A DNA stretch of 64,000 nucleotides from Saprospiraceae bacterium (GTDB lineage Bacteria; Bacteroidota; Bacteroidia; Chitinophagales; Saprospiraceae): positions 62,001 to 126,000 of the forward strand of contig JAIYAP010000011.1 in NCBI GenBank assembly GCA_027488935.1, read 5' to 3'. Below, in pieces: positions 55,295-64,000 of the stretch. The notes under the pieces were generated by a model. That model was not told the DNA's origin, searched no databases, and saw only the letters and a list, made by a program, of their open reading frames with translations. Made by a program: the position numbers and the translations under genes. Every line of letters starts with the position of its first letter. The stretch's first letter is position 1.

Positions 55295-55315
55295 CATTAC
55301 AACAAGATAAAAACG

Positions 55316-56941
55316 ATGTACAAGCGTATTTCAAAATTTGCATTTAGCATTGGTGTATTTCTTTTTTTTACCAGCCTAAGCAGTGCACAGGATATTACCC
55401 ATTTAACAGGAAGTGGTAATTTTACAAATGGTCAAACAGGCGCTGAAGAAATACAGCAGATTGCCGTCTTAAACTTTATCGGTGCAAAGAGTACGCGTGT
55501 AAGCGTATACCCGTCCTATTATTTTAATCCAGATACCAAAATAGGGAATCCATCCAGCATTGACAGTATTATGCTGTTGCTGTACCAGGCTGGCATCAAA
55601 CCGATGATCCTTTTCGAATATTATGGTTTTTACAATGCTTTAGGGTCGAAAGATAAATGGTATGAAATCGGTAAAAGTTTTGCGGAACGCTGGAGGCCCA
55701 ATTCGCCTTATTTGCTTTCAAAAAACATACAAAATTGGGGCATTTCTGTGTATTCGGCAATCAATGAGCCGGATATCAATACGCCTTATATTCCCAGGAC
55801 GATCTTAGAGGGTACAGAAAACTATCATGATGCCTTGGAAGGACTGGCAGATGGCGTTCATTCGCTTGATTCAACTTTAAGGATCATTCCCGGAGGCTGG
55901 GCATCTCAAAATGCCTTTAGTTGGAATGATGCCAATGGTTATGGCACCGCAATTGTAGACTTAATCAATTCGGGGAAATTGGCCGGTTTCGATTTGCACA
56001 CGTACAATGATAATACGTATGCACCGATCGTCGATAAACAGCAGGAATTTTATTGGAGGTATTGTGCGCAAGCCGATTTTAATGAAATACAGCAAGAAAT
56101 TGGTATTACTAAACCCATTAAATTTTACTCTACCGAATTTAGTTACAAAGCCAATATTCTGGGAATCGGGGAAGAAGAATCGGCAAAAAGACTTTTTACC
56201 TGTATTTGGAACAATTTAGGGGTGGTAAAAAGGGATGGTTTTACGCACGCCACTGAATTTGCGCTGGTTTGGAATTTGTACCACACGGTGGAATTTGATT
56301 CTGTATACGGTATGTGCAATCAATTCATGCCTTATATTCCGAATCTGAGAGGAACAACGTTCAAACGTGCGATGGAATTAGGTGCGGGTATGAATTTCAC
56401 CGCATTAGATCCCAATGGATCCGGCATATACAAATTGACTGATGGCGTAAAAGATATGTGGGTGTGGCAAAATTATTACCGCTGGAGTGAAATAAACGGA
56501 ACATCCTTCACGATTGATTTGCCCGCCGATGCTTCAAAAATCATGCTGTACGGTTTTGATGGGTTAAGAGATTCCGTGGAAGTGGCTGGGAAACAAAATT
56601 ACACCTTTACGCAGCTGCCAGAAAGTGAAACATTGGTGTTTGTAATTTTAAGGGAACCCATTGTTTCCGAAAACGCTCCGTCGAACGTAAAGGATCATCA
56701 TCCGTGGACCATTTTCCCGAACCCGGCAACAAATACGGTTTCCGTTAAATTGGAAGGTGACCCTGTTTTATATCAAAACGCAATTATCCAGCTTAAAGAC
56801 ATGACAGGCAGGCTGCTGTTAACGGAAAATGTTCATGCTGGCGATCATTCTATTGATATGAATGCTTACAATGCGGGTGTTTATATCCTGGAGGTAAGCA
56901 ATCCTTTAACCAAAACTTGCATTAAATTAATCAAAATGTAG
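55316..56941 (+). CDS. T9SS-sorted glycoside hydrolase-like protein (clan GH-A fold)
   Basis: The protein has 541 residues from the ATG at 55316 that begins the signal peptide (FAFSIGVFLFFTSLSSAQ). Residues about 40-370 look like a (beta/alpha)8 barrel with acid/base Glu151 in SAINEPDIN (NEP motif) and a candidate nucleophile Glu274 in FYSTEFSY. A beta-sandwich of about 100 residues follows, then a T9SS sorting domain (FPNPATNTVSVKLE, YNAGVYILEV). I cannot place it in a numbered GH family; GH39/GH5-like is possible. The DNA is visibly AT-richer than its neighbours. Confidence 0.8.
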   Translation: MYKRISKFAFSIGVFLFFTSLSSAQDITHLTGSGNFTNGQTGAEEIQQIAVLNFIGAKSTRVSVYPSYYFNPDTKIGNPSSIDSIMLLLYQAGIKPMILFEYYGFYNALGSKDKWYEIGKSFAERWRPNSPYLLSKNIQNWGISVYSAINEPDINTPYIPRTILEGTENYHDALEGLADGVHSLDSTLRIIPGGWASQNAFSWNDANGYGTAIVDLINSGKLAGFDLHTYNDNTYAPIVDKQQEFYWRYCAQADFNEIQQEIGITKPIKFYSTEFSYKANILGIGEEESAKRLFTCIWNNLGVVKRDGFTHATEFALVWNLYHTVEFDSVYGMCNQFMPYIPNLRGTTFKRAMELGAGMNFTALDPNGSGIYKLTDGVKDMWVWQNYYRWSEINGTSFTIDLPADASKIMLYGFDGLRDSVEVAGKQNYTFTQLPESETLVFVILREPIVSENAPSNVKDHHPWTIFPNPATNTVSVKLEGDPVLYQNAIIQLKDMTGRLLLTENVHAGDHSIDMNAYNAGVYILEVSNPLTKTCIKLIKM

Positions 56942-56991
56942 TCGACTTGAGATTTTACACCTCGATCTGCGACCACTACCTGCCCCAGGTG

Positions 56992-57342
56992 TTAGCCCTT
57001 GGGCGAAAAAAACCGATAAATCACTCCAAACACAATCAAAATAAAAATAGTCGTGTAAATCAGTTTGTTGTATTTGGCCAGCCAATTGGGCAAATAAATA
57101 TCAAAGTTATCTTTTGTTGAATCGGAATATTGACGGGCAATCAAGGTAAGCGGGCACATTTTATTAAAAATGAGCAAAACCACGCCTTCTAATATGACTA
57201 GCCCGATACCAATCCACACAAATCGGTCGATGCGATTGACGATTACCGCATACGCCATATAGCCCAACACCACGTTGAAAAACAACCAAATAATGGTATG
57301 AAGGGTTTTGAGGAGGATTAGTTTGGTATTCGGGTTTTTCAT
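56992..57342 (-). CDS. Small polytopic membrane protein
   Basis: The protein has 116 residues with three hydrophobic helices (TIIWLFFNVVLGYMAYAVIV, WIGIGLVILEGVVLLIF, LIYTTIFILIVFGVIYRFF) and a CPLTLIARQY segment that resembles DUF2784 proteins. Function is unknown. It is the last gene of the ECF sigma locus, 24 bp after the barrel-fusion gene. Confidence 0.65.
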   Translation of the reverse strand: MKNPNTKLILLKTLHTIIWLFFNVVLGYMAYAVIVNRIDRFVWIGIGLVILEGVVLLIFNKMCPLTLIARQYSDSTKDNFDIYLPNWLAKYNKLIYTTIFILIVFGVIYRFFSPKG

Positions 57343-57366
57343 GGTTTATTTTTATTTACTTTGAAA

Positions 57367-58761
57367 TTAAAAACTCCGACGCACCCCAAATTGAATACCA
57401 TACTGCAAAAAACGCTCGCTCGATTGGGCATTTTTGGTCGTCCGTGGCGTACAATCAAATTGTAGATGCGGCCCAATTACGGCGGTCCAGTTTTTGCCGA
57501 ACGGCCAGCCGAATTCAACACCTGCCTGTGCCTGCAACAGCCATTTTCGTTGGTAGGCCGCGCTAAAAACAGCGGGATCTAAATTGTATTCCGCATTGTT
57601 TGCCACCCCTTTGGCAGGCAACAGGAAATTGAATTGCAGGCCAGCCATTGGCGCAAGATAAGCTTTTGCAACCGGAATCCGGTATTTTAAACCTAAAGGA
57701 ATGCCAATTTGCCGCCAGTAATTATAGTGCCGAATTTCACGCCGGATGCCATAAAGCGCGGAATCCAAATCGTTGCTCACCGTGCCGTTCCCGTAATATT
57801 TTTTGATGATTTTGGGCTGCCAGGCCTCCCAGGTACGCACCCAGGTAAGCAGACTACTCGTTTTTGCATAAGAAATGCCGGTCATTAGGGTCCATTTGGA
57901 TGAAATGGGCAGACTGAGTTGGAACGTTCCCTGTACGGTTTCCAGTCCGCGGCTCATAGAATCGAGCGCTGGTATGGCAGTACCCACGGAATTCCATCGG
58001 TAGTATCCCGCTACAAAACCGATACTTGGGTGATAGGAATGGATTTTTTTGGGGTTTACGGCAGGTGTTGTTGCACAATTGGGTTGTTTTTCCGGCAGTT
58101 TCAGCGTTTTTTCCGGTATGGGCAGTAAATGCAAGAGTACCGGCAACCGTGACACTGCTTTGTCGGCGAAAACGGCCAAAGTATCTGTTTTTACAACAAT
58201 TGGAACAATCGGTGCCGCTGGAGGGATTTGTGCAAGTTGGGTTAAAGTATCGGGTGATCCTGCTATTGTTATAGCCGCCTTTATTTCCAATTGAGCAGGT
58301 GGCGTCTTAATATTCGTTTGGATATGCAGTGGGATCGGTAAATGCGTTGGTTCGTTTGCCGGGGATTCAAGGTGGATGTTTGCCTTAAAACGCCGGCTTT
58401 TTTGATCTGAAGTTGTTGAAATAGCGCCGTTTATAGGAGCAGGGCTGAAGTGTGTCGCCACCGGTTCCGGGGTTTGTTGCATGGTGTTTTCCTGCAATTT
58501 TATTTCAGGCTCCAGTGTACGCACGGGGGTATGTGCAGGCGGGTTGTCGGTCGATTGATCATGTTGCATTGGTCCCCTGTTTCCGACTTGATGCCAAAGC
58601 AAACCGCTGCAAACAACAGCTAAAGCAGCGCTCCAAAACCAGATCAACGCGCGTTTGCGGCGTTTTTCCCGGATTTTTTCCCAGAGCGCATCCGAATCGA
58701 TGGGCGTTTCGTGCGCATCCACCGTATGCTTCATTTCGTTTTCAAATTCCGGCCAATTCAT
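57367..58761 (-). CDS. Anti-sigma-like N-terminus fused to an outer-membrane-barrel-like domain
   Basis: The protein has 464 residues. Residues 1-37 are soluble and basic (DSDALWEKIREKRRKRA), in the manner of Bacteroidota anti-sigma factors without a zinc finger; a membrane helix follows at about 38-57 (IWFWSAALAVVCSGLLWH). Residues about 60-225 are a Pro/Thr/Ala-rich linker. Residues about 235-464 are strand-rich with glycine and aromatic patterns (GFVAGYYRWNSVG, WTLMTGISYAKTS, QAQAGVEFGWPFGKNW) and end in Phe, as in PorT-like outer-membrane barrels. The gene overlaps the ECF sigma gene by 20 bp, so it is the presumed regulator of it. Confidence 0.72.
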   Translation of the reverse strand: MNWPEFENEMKHTVDAHETPIDSDALWEKIREKRRKRALIWFWSAALAVVCSGLLWHQVGNRGPMQHDQSTDNPPAHTPVRTLEPEIKLQENTMQQTPEPVATHFSPAPINGAISTTSDQKSRRFKANIHLESPANEPTHLPIPLHIQTNIKTPPAQLEIKAAITIAGSPDTLTQLAQIPPAAPIVPIVVKTDTLAVFADKAVSRLPVLLHLLPIPEKTLKLPEKQPNCATTPAVNPKKIHSYHPSIGFVAGYYRWNSVGTAIPALDSMSRGLETVQGTFQLSLPISSKWTLMTGISYAKTSSLLTWVRTWEAWQPKIIKKYYGNGTVSNDLDSALYGIRREIRHYNYWRQIGIPLGLKYRIPVAKAYLAPMAGLQFNFLLPAKGVANNAEYNLDPAVFSAAYQRKWLLQAQAGVEFGWPFGKNWTAVIGPHLQFDCTPRTTKNAQSSERFLQYGIQFGVRRSF

Positions 58762-59299
58762 GCGATTGTAAATTTAAAATTTGTTGCTGTAAAAGTTTGC
58801 GTGCGCGGCTTAGCCAGGAGCGCGAGGTGCCTGCCGGAATTCCGAGAGCCACACTGATTTCATCATGCGAAAAATCATCAAAAACGGCCAGGTTAAACAC
58901 TTCCCGCAGCCCATCCGGCAGGGCATCAATGCGTTGCATCAAATCATCATATTGCATTTTTGCATACACATCCAACGCCAGGTCGGGGGTATCGGGCAGG
59001 GTATCTACTGCGATTTCATAGGTGTACCGGAACTTGCGTTGTTGCGCCAAAGCCGTATGAATCACAATGCGCCGCATCCAGGCGTTTAAAGTCCCTTTTT
59101 CCGGGTCGAATTGGTCCATTTTCTTAAAAATGAGCACAAAACTGTCCTGTAAAATATCCTCCGCTTCCGATTTTACCTTGGCGTAACGTTTTGCAACCGA
59201 CAACAAGGAGCCTGCAAAACGCCGGACCAGCTCCTTTTGCGAAGCGGGTCGGCGGCGTTTGCAGCCTGCTATGATCTCCGTGATGTCGGTTGAAAGCAT
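58742..59299 (-). CDS. ECF-type RNA polymerase sigma factor
   Basis: The protein has 185 residues. Region 2 spans about 20-90 (AEDILQDSFVLIFKKMDQFDPEKGTLNAWMRRI) and region 4 about 120-172 (LPDGLREVFNLAVFDDFSHDEI and ALGIPAGTSRSWLSRAR helix-turn-helix). It lacks regions 1 and 3, as ECF factors do. It is transcribed with the carboxypeptidase-regulatory lipoprotein gene 49 bp upstream and overlaps the barrel-fusion gene downstream. A TACCTTTA box lies at 59330-59337. Confidence 0.94.
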   Translation of the reverse strand: MLSTDITEIIAGCKRRRPASQKELVRRFAGSLLSVAKRYAKVKSEAEDILQDSFVLIFKKMDQFDPEKGTLNAWMRRIVIHTALAQQRKFRYTYEIAVDTLPDTPDLALDVYAKMQYDDLMQRIDALPDGLREVFNLAVFDDFSHDEISVALGIPAGTSRSWLSRARKLLQQQILNLQSHELAGI

Positions 59300-59348
59300 G
59301 GGGTAATTCGTTGATAACCGGGTTTGCTTTAAAGGTATGGCTTCAAGT

Positions 59349-61148
59349 CTATAGTTTTCGTTTTACCTTAAACTCCAGGGTAAACGGTTGCATGGTTTGA
59401 TCCTGGTCCGCCCTAATATTGCCTGAAACCGTTCCGCTGATATACTCCCCGATGTTGTTTGCATAACTTGTAAATGCAATGGGATTCGCATCCGTCGCCA
59501 AACAACCACAACCCGAATTTGGACAATATGTGCAGCCATAATTGCGCAGCTGATCGTTTTCAAGACTAATGGCATGAAAATCAATCAGGGTCGCCGTGCT
59601 TTGGTTGGGCGCTACATTGTCAAAGGAAAACTTGATTTCTGTCCCACCAATCGTAGAGCCAGGAAGCCCTTCTCCATACACCCTAATCGTTTTTTCTGCA
59701 CCGTTTTCCGCAAGAAAATCGGGATAAAAAACAAAGGTTTGTTGAAATCCATTGCAGGTAAAAGTGGCGTATTCATCCAATGGCGCACAAGCCTGAATAG
59801 TGCCCACGTTTATACTATTTCCGGCAATATTGATTTCCGCCGGAATGCTTTCTTTTAAGGCCTGGAGGTTGTAGCCCGTAATTTGAAACGTGGATACAAT
59901 GTCACAATATGGGAAAATAAATGAAAATTGGCCATCTGGCTCCGTGATCGCATAAACCTGAACAGAATCGTTTTCAATGGATAGCGTAACAATGCCCTGT
60001 TGAACGGGCGCGCCGTCACAATCCAGCAATATACCCGTAATTTGAGGTAATTGAATGGCTTGCGTTGTAAATTCTAAATCTTTATCTGCGCTAAACGGGC
60101 CAATTTGGCCTTCATAAACTACGGTGCCACAAGGATGAATTACTTTCATTTGAAGTATTTCGCCTTTGGGCACCAATCCACCAAACCGGCCCTGATCATC
60201 AGATAAACCCACGCCAGTACCATAGTTTTGGCTGGTAAATTGAACCTCCAATTTTTGTCCAATGTTGCCGTTCGTGTCTACAAATTTCATCTTAATGTAT
60301 ATGAAGTCATTCGGAATATCACAGTTCCAAAAGCTAAAATGACTGACTTCGGCTTCATAACTACCATTTACCAGGGGGGCAGTCCCCGACTCTACCCAGT
60401 ACCCATTGTCGGTGTTAAAATGCCAAAGTTGAATGGTCGAAGGTGCCGAAATTTTAATCGAAGGTGGTAAAGGAAAGGTTATTTTGGCCGTTTTTCCGGC
60501 CAACAGGTTCAGTTTTTCGCCATTGGGGGTTTCTAATTCCACGCCGATCATGCCATAGGTTTTTAAAATTTTGGGATCGCCCGCGGCATCAATCGCGCGC
60601 AGATCGCCTGGCATCAGATGAAACGTCCATTCGTAAGTTGGATCAAGCCAAACACCATACATTTTTACTTGTCCTTGATAAGGGCTGCCATCCGATTTTG
60701 CGATGGCATTGGCTGGTATTTCGATGCCGGCACCGCCGCTAAACTGGGGAAACTTAACGCCATCAGCCGCTTCAAAAAAGCCTAAACTTTGTTTCACATT
60801 CATTTGCACTTCTATATACGTCTCCGAATTCAAATGCGGGAAGGCAAAAACGAATGCATCAAAATAATAGGTTGCCGATACGCGTACCAAGGTGCCTTTG
60901 CTGTCGAATAATTGCTTTTTTGACCAAAATTCGCCCCGGGCATTGGTTTTGTAGGCAATTCCGCCGATTGTAACCGTGGCATTTTCAACCGGATTTCCAG
61001 CGCCGTAGAGTACTTTTCCGTAAATGATACTCTCTACTTTATCTCCCTGAATTGGACCTTTTTCACTGAGCGTCAGTTCGTCGGTGTTTTTTCGACAGGC
61101 TTCAACGATGCAGAACATCGCCAGGAGGTACAAGATATACTTTTTCAT
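59349..61148 (-). CDS. Lipoprotein with carboxypeptidase-regulatory-like domains
   Basis: The protein has 599 residues. The type II signal peptide ends in CIVEACRK. The N-terminal part contains a carboxypeptidase-regulatory-like domain (GKVLYGAGNPVENATVTIGG, then KTNARGEF) and a further strand-rich region with FPQFSGGAGIEIPANAIA; a second such domain is at about 395-430. A cysteine-rich end (YCPNSGCGCLA) is unusual. No enzymatic motif is seen. It sits upstream of the ECF sigma gene and may be the input lipoprotein for that system, but this is an inference. Confidence 0.72.
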   Translation of the reverse strand: MKKYILYLLAMFCIVEACRKNTDELTLSEKGPIQGDKVESIIYGKVLYGAGNPVENATVTIGGIAYKTNARGEFWSKKQLFDSKGTLVRVSATYYFDAFVFAFPHLNSETYIEVQMNVKQSLGFFEAADGVKFPQFSGGAGIEIPANAIAKSDGSPYQGQVKMYGVWLDPTYEWTFHLMPGDLRAIDAAGDPKILKTYGMIGVELETPNGEKLNLLAGKTAKITFPLPPSIKISAPSTIQLWHFNTDNGYWVESGTAPLVNGSYEAEVSHFSFWNCDIPNDFIYIKMKFVDTNGNIGQKLEVQFTSQNYGTGVGLSDDQGRFGGLVPKGEILQMKVIHPCGTVVYEGQIGPFSADKDLEFTTQAIQLPQITGILLDCDGAPVQQGIVTLSIENDSVQVYAITEPDGQFSFIFPYCDIVSTFQITGYNLQALKESIPAEINIAGNSINVGTIQACAPLDEYATFTCNGFQQTFVFYPDFLAENGAEKTIRVYGEGLPGSTIGGTEIKFSFDNVAPNQSTATLIDFHAISLENDQLRNYGCTYCPNSGCGCLATDANPIAFTSYANNIGEYISGTVSGNIRADQDQTMQPFTLEFKVKRKL

Positions 61149-61480
61149 TTTTTTATGTGCTGTTGTGTGTGGTTGCTTGCGGCGATAACCACATGGGGTG
61201 AAACAATGCTGTCCGATCGGTATAGATAGATATGCGTTGGGGCATTGTTTTGCGGCAGATCATTGAAAAATAATAAAAACAATAAAATTAAACGCCTTAT
61301 GTATAATGTAATTATTATCATTTAAAATATTGACAATAATTATAATATATATTTTATAAAACAAAAATATAACAAAAAGTCACCCCACCATTTCCTACTA
61401 AATTGTCGATACAAGCCCCCGCATGGATGCGCGATTTTTGCTCGATCAAAATTCATACAGCACTTTTAAACATGCACACC
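61149..61480. other. 332-bp divergent intergenic region
   Basis: It separates the lipoprotein gene from the next plus-strand gene. It holds a 9-bp inverted repeat AAACAATGC/GCATTGTTT (61201-61209 with 61242-61250) and an extremely AT-rich stretch at about 61260-61385. No convincing promoter box and no ORF with family support were seen. Confidence 0.6.
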
Positions 61481-62257
61481 ATGCAAAAATCAAACTTTTA
61501 CCTGCTTCTTTTGCCCCTTTTTCTCTTTTTGGCCTCCTGTTCCGATCATTTTTACAGCACTGCCAGTCCAAACATCTTTTTACCCAAAGAAAAAAACTGC
61601 CATCAAATCACGGCCTCTTATGGAACAGATGGGGTGGCGTTATCGGGTGGTACTGCAATCACAAATCACTTTATGATGACCCTCAATGCGCGGTATAATC
61701 GCAGGGTGAAAAGCAATTATGTCATTTTTCCCTATTATCCTTTTTTAACTGAACCAATTGGGTATGTTGCTGATCATAGCGCTGGAGAAGCTGAAATGGG
61801 GTTAGGATATTTTAACAGTTTTGGGACAAGTAAACAAGGTCGTTATAGTATACAAGGTGGTGTCAACCTGGGTGTTGCAGAGGATATTGCACGGGATGAA
61901 TCTTATTATTACGACATTTTCGGACCATACTTTAATGTGTTTATTCAACCGTCCTTCGGATTTGTAAGCAAACATTTTGAATTAGGCGTCACTGCTAAAT
62001 TGAGTTTGGGGAAAATGGGAACCGGCACACTTGAACCTTATATTAAGGACAAGGGAAACGGCATTATTTTAGCCTCTTTTGAATCCGCAACCCGGATCAG
62101 TTATGGTTTTGAAAAATGGAAGATGTTCTTGCAGCTTTCCACTATTACAGGAAATTCCAATTTCGACCAAGTAAGATTACTACAAAGTGGGGATTTTGCA
62201 TTTGCATTCCCCATAAACGCAAGCATCGGCATCAAAAAGACATTTGGGGCTCCATAA
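61481..62257 (+). CDS. Outer-membrane beta-barrel-like lipoprotein
   Basis: The protein has 258 residues from the ATG at 61481 (an ATG at 61472 is also possible). A lipoprotein signal ends at FLASCSD. The rest is strand-rich with aromatic-glycine patterns (YFNSFGTSKQGRYSIQGGVNLG, FVSKHFELGVTAKLSLG), consistent with a small barrel or lipoprotein-anchored beta domain. I do not recognise a family. It is divergent from the ECF locus and may belong to it. The DNA is AT-rich. Confidence 0.65.
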   Translation: MQKSNFYLLLLPLFLFLASCSDHFYSTASPNIFLPKEKNCHQITASYGTDGVALSGGTAITNHFMMTLNARYNRRVKSNYVIFPYYPFLTEPIGYVADHSAGEAEMGLGYFNSFGTSKQGRYSIQGGVNLGVAEDIARDESYYYDIFGPYFNVFIQPSFGFVSKHFELGVTAKLSLGKMGTGTLEPYIKDKGNGIILASFESATRISYGFEKWKMFLQLSTITGNSNFDQVRLLQSGDFAFAFPINASIGIKKTFGAP

Positions 62258-62355
62258 CACCTGCTTTCCGGGCCCAATAAACCCCAAAAAACCATAAGTT
62301 ATCTACCAAACCCAATCAATAATCAAATATTAGCCCGCGTTTATCCGCCAAACTT

Positions 62356-62363
62356 TACTTTTG
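62356..62363 (+). promoter_or_regulatory. -7 box TACTTTTG for ftsK
   Basis: An exact TAnnTTTG match 89 nt before the ATG at 62453; no TTTG at -33. Confidence 0.35.
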
Positions 62364-62452
62364 CACAAACGACCAGCATCCACCTTACACTTAACCCGGC
62401 TGCCTGGCGTTTAAGCATACAACAAACCCCCAGGTTTTAAGAAAAGGGTAGC

Positions 62453-64000
62453 ATGGCAAAAGGCAAACGTGGACAATTGAGCATGAATTTCGACAGTGAA
62501 CGCATCTCGAAGCTATTCGGGGTGTTTCTCCTATTCCTGTCGTTTTATTTCTTTATCGCATTTACTTCCTACTTTTTTACCTGGAAAAACGACCATGATG
62601 TGGTGTTTCACTTCACCTGGGACCTTTTTCTCGGCGATATTCAGGTAGATAACTGGCTGGGACGACTGGGCGCGTTTTTGTCCGACAGCATCATTTATTG
62701 GGGATTCGGCGTTGCGTCTTATGGCTTTGTGTACCTGCTGTACAAATACGGCATGGCGATGGTGCGGCGTACCCCCATGGCGTACATGGCCATGATTATG
62801 CAGCGCACCGTGATCATCATGGTCATTGTGTCCATTGTCGCCTCGTTCTTTTTTCAAACGCTGGAATTTCCCTGGGGCGGCGAATTTGGCAAGTCTATCA
62901 GCAATTACGTACAAAATTTCCTCGGCATCATCGGCACACTCGCGCTGATGCTGTTCGCCCTCGTGGCAACTTTTGTGTGGAGCAACAACCCCAACCTCGA
63001 AGAATATACCTGGCAATCGGTGCTGGATGAAACCAAACAGGCCTGGAACGACCTGCTTTCGGGCAATTTTGCTAAAAGAAGCAAGGTGCCGCCGCCTCCA
63101 CCGCCCCCGGTTGTACGCACCAAAATGGACCCGGTTCCGCCCCCGGTGGATGCCGTACCGCCACCTTCTTCGATTGATAAAGAAACCCTTGCGCCACCGC
63201 CAGCAGTACCAACTGCCGCACAATTGGCCTTTGATTTGTCGCAAAAAAGTGCCCTGTTCGCCGAGCCACCCGCCAAACGGGAAGCCCTGCAACCAGGAGG
63301 CGATGACCTCGAAATTATCGTACCCGTCACGCCACCGCCCGTCACTTCCCCGGAAGATGCCATGGCTTACAAACCACCCGTGGTAGCCGTGCAGGAAGAC
63401 AATCCGAACCTTTCGGAGCCCTATGACCCTACCCTGGAACTGTCGCATTACGAGTTTCCGCACACCCAATTGCTCGTAGAATATCCCGACCAAACCCTCG
63501 AAATTGACCGGGAGGAGCTCGAAACCAATAAAAACCTGATTATCCAGACCCTTTTCAACTTCAAAATTGAAATTGAAAAAATACGCGCGACCATTGGTCC
63601 GACCGTAACCCTGTACGAAATCATCCCAGCCAAAGGGATTCGTATTTCGAAGATCAAAAACCTGGAAGATGACATCGCCCTTAGCCTTTCGGCCCTCGGT
63701 ATTCGTATCATCGCGCCCATGCCGGGCAAGGGCACCATTGGTATTGAGGTGCCGAATAAAAAGCGCCAGATCGTGGGCATGCGCGAGGTGTTGATGGACG
63801 AACGTTTCAAACGTGCCAAAATGGACCTGCCCATTGTGTTGGGTAAAACCATTCAGAATGAGGTGTTTGTGGCCGATTTGACCAAAATGCCCCACTTGCT
63901 CATCGCGGGCGCCACGGGACAAGGTAAATCGGTGGGTATCAACGTGGTATTGATGTCGTTGCTGTACAAAAAGCACCCTTCGCAGGTAAAATTGATCCTG
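62453..64000 (+). CDS. ftsK: DNA translocase FtsK, 3' end outside window (partial)
   Basis: The frame is open from the ATG at 62453 to the end of the window (516 residues seen). The N-terminal about 180 residues contain four membrane helices, and a proline-rich linker follows (PPPPPPPVVRTK). The FtsK alpha/beta region is at about 350-480, and the Walker A motif GATGQGKS is at 486-493 (Lys492), right before the cut. FtsK pumps DNA through the division septum and helps resolve chromosome dimers. The rest of the motor and the gamma domain lie outside the window. A long open frame on the opposite strand is a shadow. Confidence 0.95.
   Translation, partial: MAKGKRGQLSMNFDSERISKLFGVFLLFLSFYFFIAFTSYFFTWKNDHDVVFHFTWDLFLGDIQVDNWLGRLGAFLSDSIIYWGFGVASYGFVYLLYKYGMAMVRRTPMAYMAMIMQRTVIIMVIVSIVASFFFQTLEFPWGGEFGKSISNYVQNFLGIIGTLALMLFALVATFVWSNNPNLEEYTWQSVLDETKQAWNDLLSGNFAKRSKVPPPPPPPVVRTKMDPVPPPVDAVPPPSSIDKETLAPPPAVPTAAQLAFDLSQKSALFAEPPAKREALQPGGDDLEIIVPVTPPPVTSPEDAMAYKPPVVAVQEDNPNLSEPYDPTLELSHYEFPHTQLLVEYPDQTLEIDREELETNKNLIIQTLFNFKIEIEKIRATIGPTVTLYEIIPAKGIRISKIKNLEDDIALSLSALGIRIIAPMPGKGTIGIEVPNKKRQIVGMREVLMDERFKRAKMDLPIVLGKTIQNEVFVADLTKMPHLLIAGATGQGKSVGINVVLMSLLYKKHPSQVKLIL

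Noticed and set aside
62531-63976. Long minus-strand open frame of 481 codons
   Set aside because: It lies antisense to the ftsK frame, whose protein is unmistakable; the antisense product is compositionally odd (His, Arg, Gly-rich) with no family pattern.

Overview
The window comes from a Bacteroidota chromosome, most likely of the Saprospiria (Lewinella/Haliscomenobacter-like) type. The evidence is seven secreted proteins ending in a type IX secretion system (T9SS) type A sorting domain, Bacteroidota-restricted families (DUF6913, DUF4834, DUF4249), short MutS-like and GH3-like proteins typical of the phylum, and promoters of the Bacteroidota form TTTG-N18-21-TAnnTTTG in front of several genes. 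Coding density is high. There is no phage, no insertion sequence, no CRISPR array and no rRNA. One tRNA (Asp, GTC) is present.

Layout. 1-7.6 kb: the 3' part of a T9SS cargo gene, a membrane MutS-like ATPase, a flavin-reductase-like protein, a helical hypothetical protein and a T9SS cargo with an SdrD_B-like domain. 7.6-13.6 kb: terminators and tRNA-Asp, then an accA-DUF6913-dapA operon, then recA and rpoN on the minus strand. 13.9-16.3 kb: an exported C1 (PepC/bleomycin hydrolase-like) peptidase overlapping gcvT. 16.4-24.5 kb: a secretion block with a roughly 1,800-residue metalloprotease carrying SprB-type repeats, a surface-sorted thioredoxin-fold protein and a small T9SS protein. 24.5-31.3 kb: citrate synthase, M28 peptidase plus Nudix hydrolase, and trpB-trpA followed by a DAHP synthase/chorismate mutase. 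31.3-33.7 kb: two tandem PAS-PAS proteins that keep a histidine-kinase dimerisation helix but lack the ATPase. 33.7-43 kb: TMTC-like TPR membrane protein, trhO, an SDR, a rhodanese lipoprotein, an RluA-type pseudouridine synthase, DUF4834, a DMT exporter, hemA and GH3. 43-48 kb: a gene remnant, a two-subunit molybdenum hydroxylase, and an aldehyde dehydrogenase flanked by two copies of a 118-bp palindromic repeat. 48-55 kb: a TonB receptor-DUF4249-serine hydrolase operon, a small membrane protein, and a pair made of a two-DTG aspartic protease and a triple CBM48 protein. 55-62.3 kb: a secreted clan-A glycoside hydrolase and an ECF sigma locus. 62.4 kb to the end: the 5' part of ftsK, which runs off the window.

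The housekeeping genes are conventional. The parts most worth following up are: the ECF sigma locus, where the presumed anti-sigma region is fused through one membrane helix and a proline-rich linker to an outer-membrane-barrel-like domain; the 118-bp repeat, found twice at the same distance (21-22 nt) past a stop codon; the tandem ATPase-less PAS/DHp proteins; and the secreted aspartic protease/triple CBM48 pair. All functions are read from sequence motifs by eye; no database search was run.
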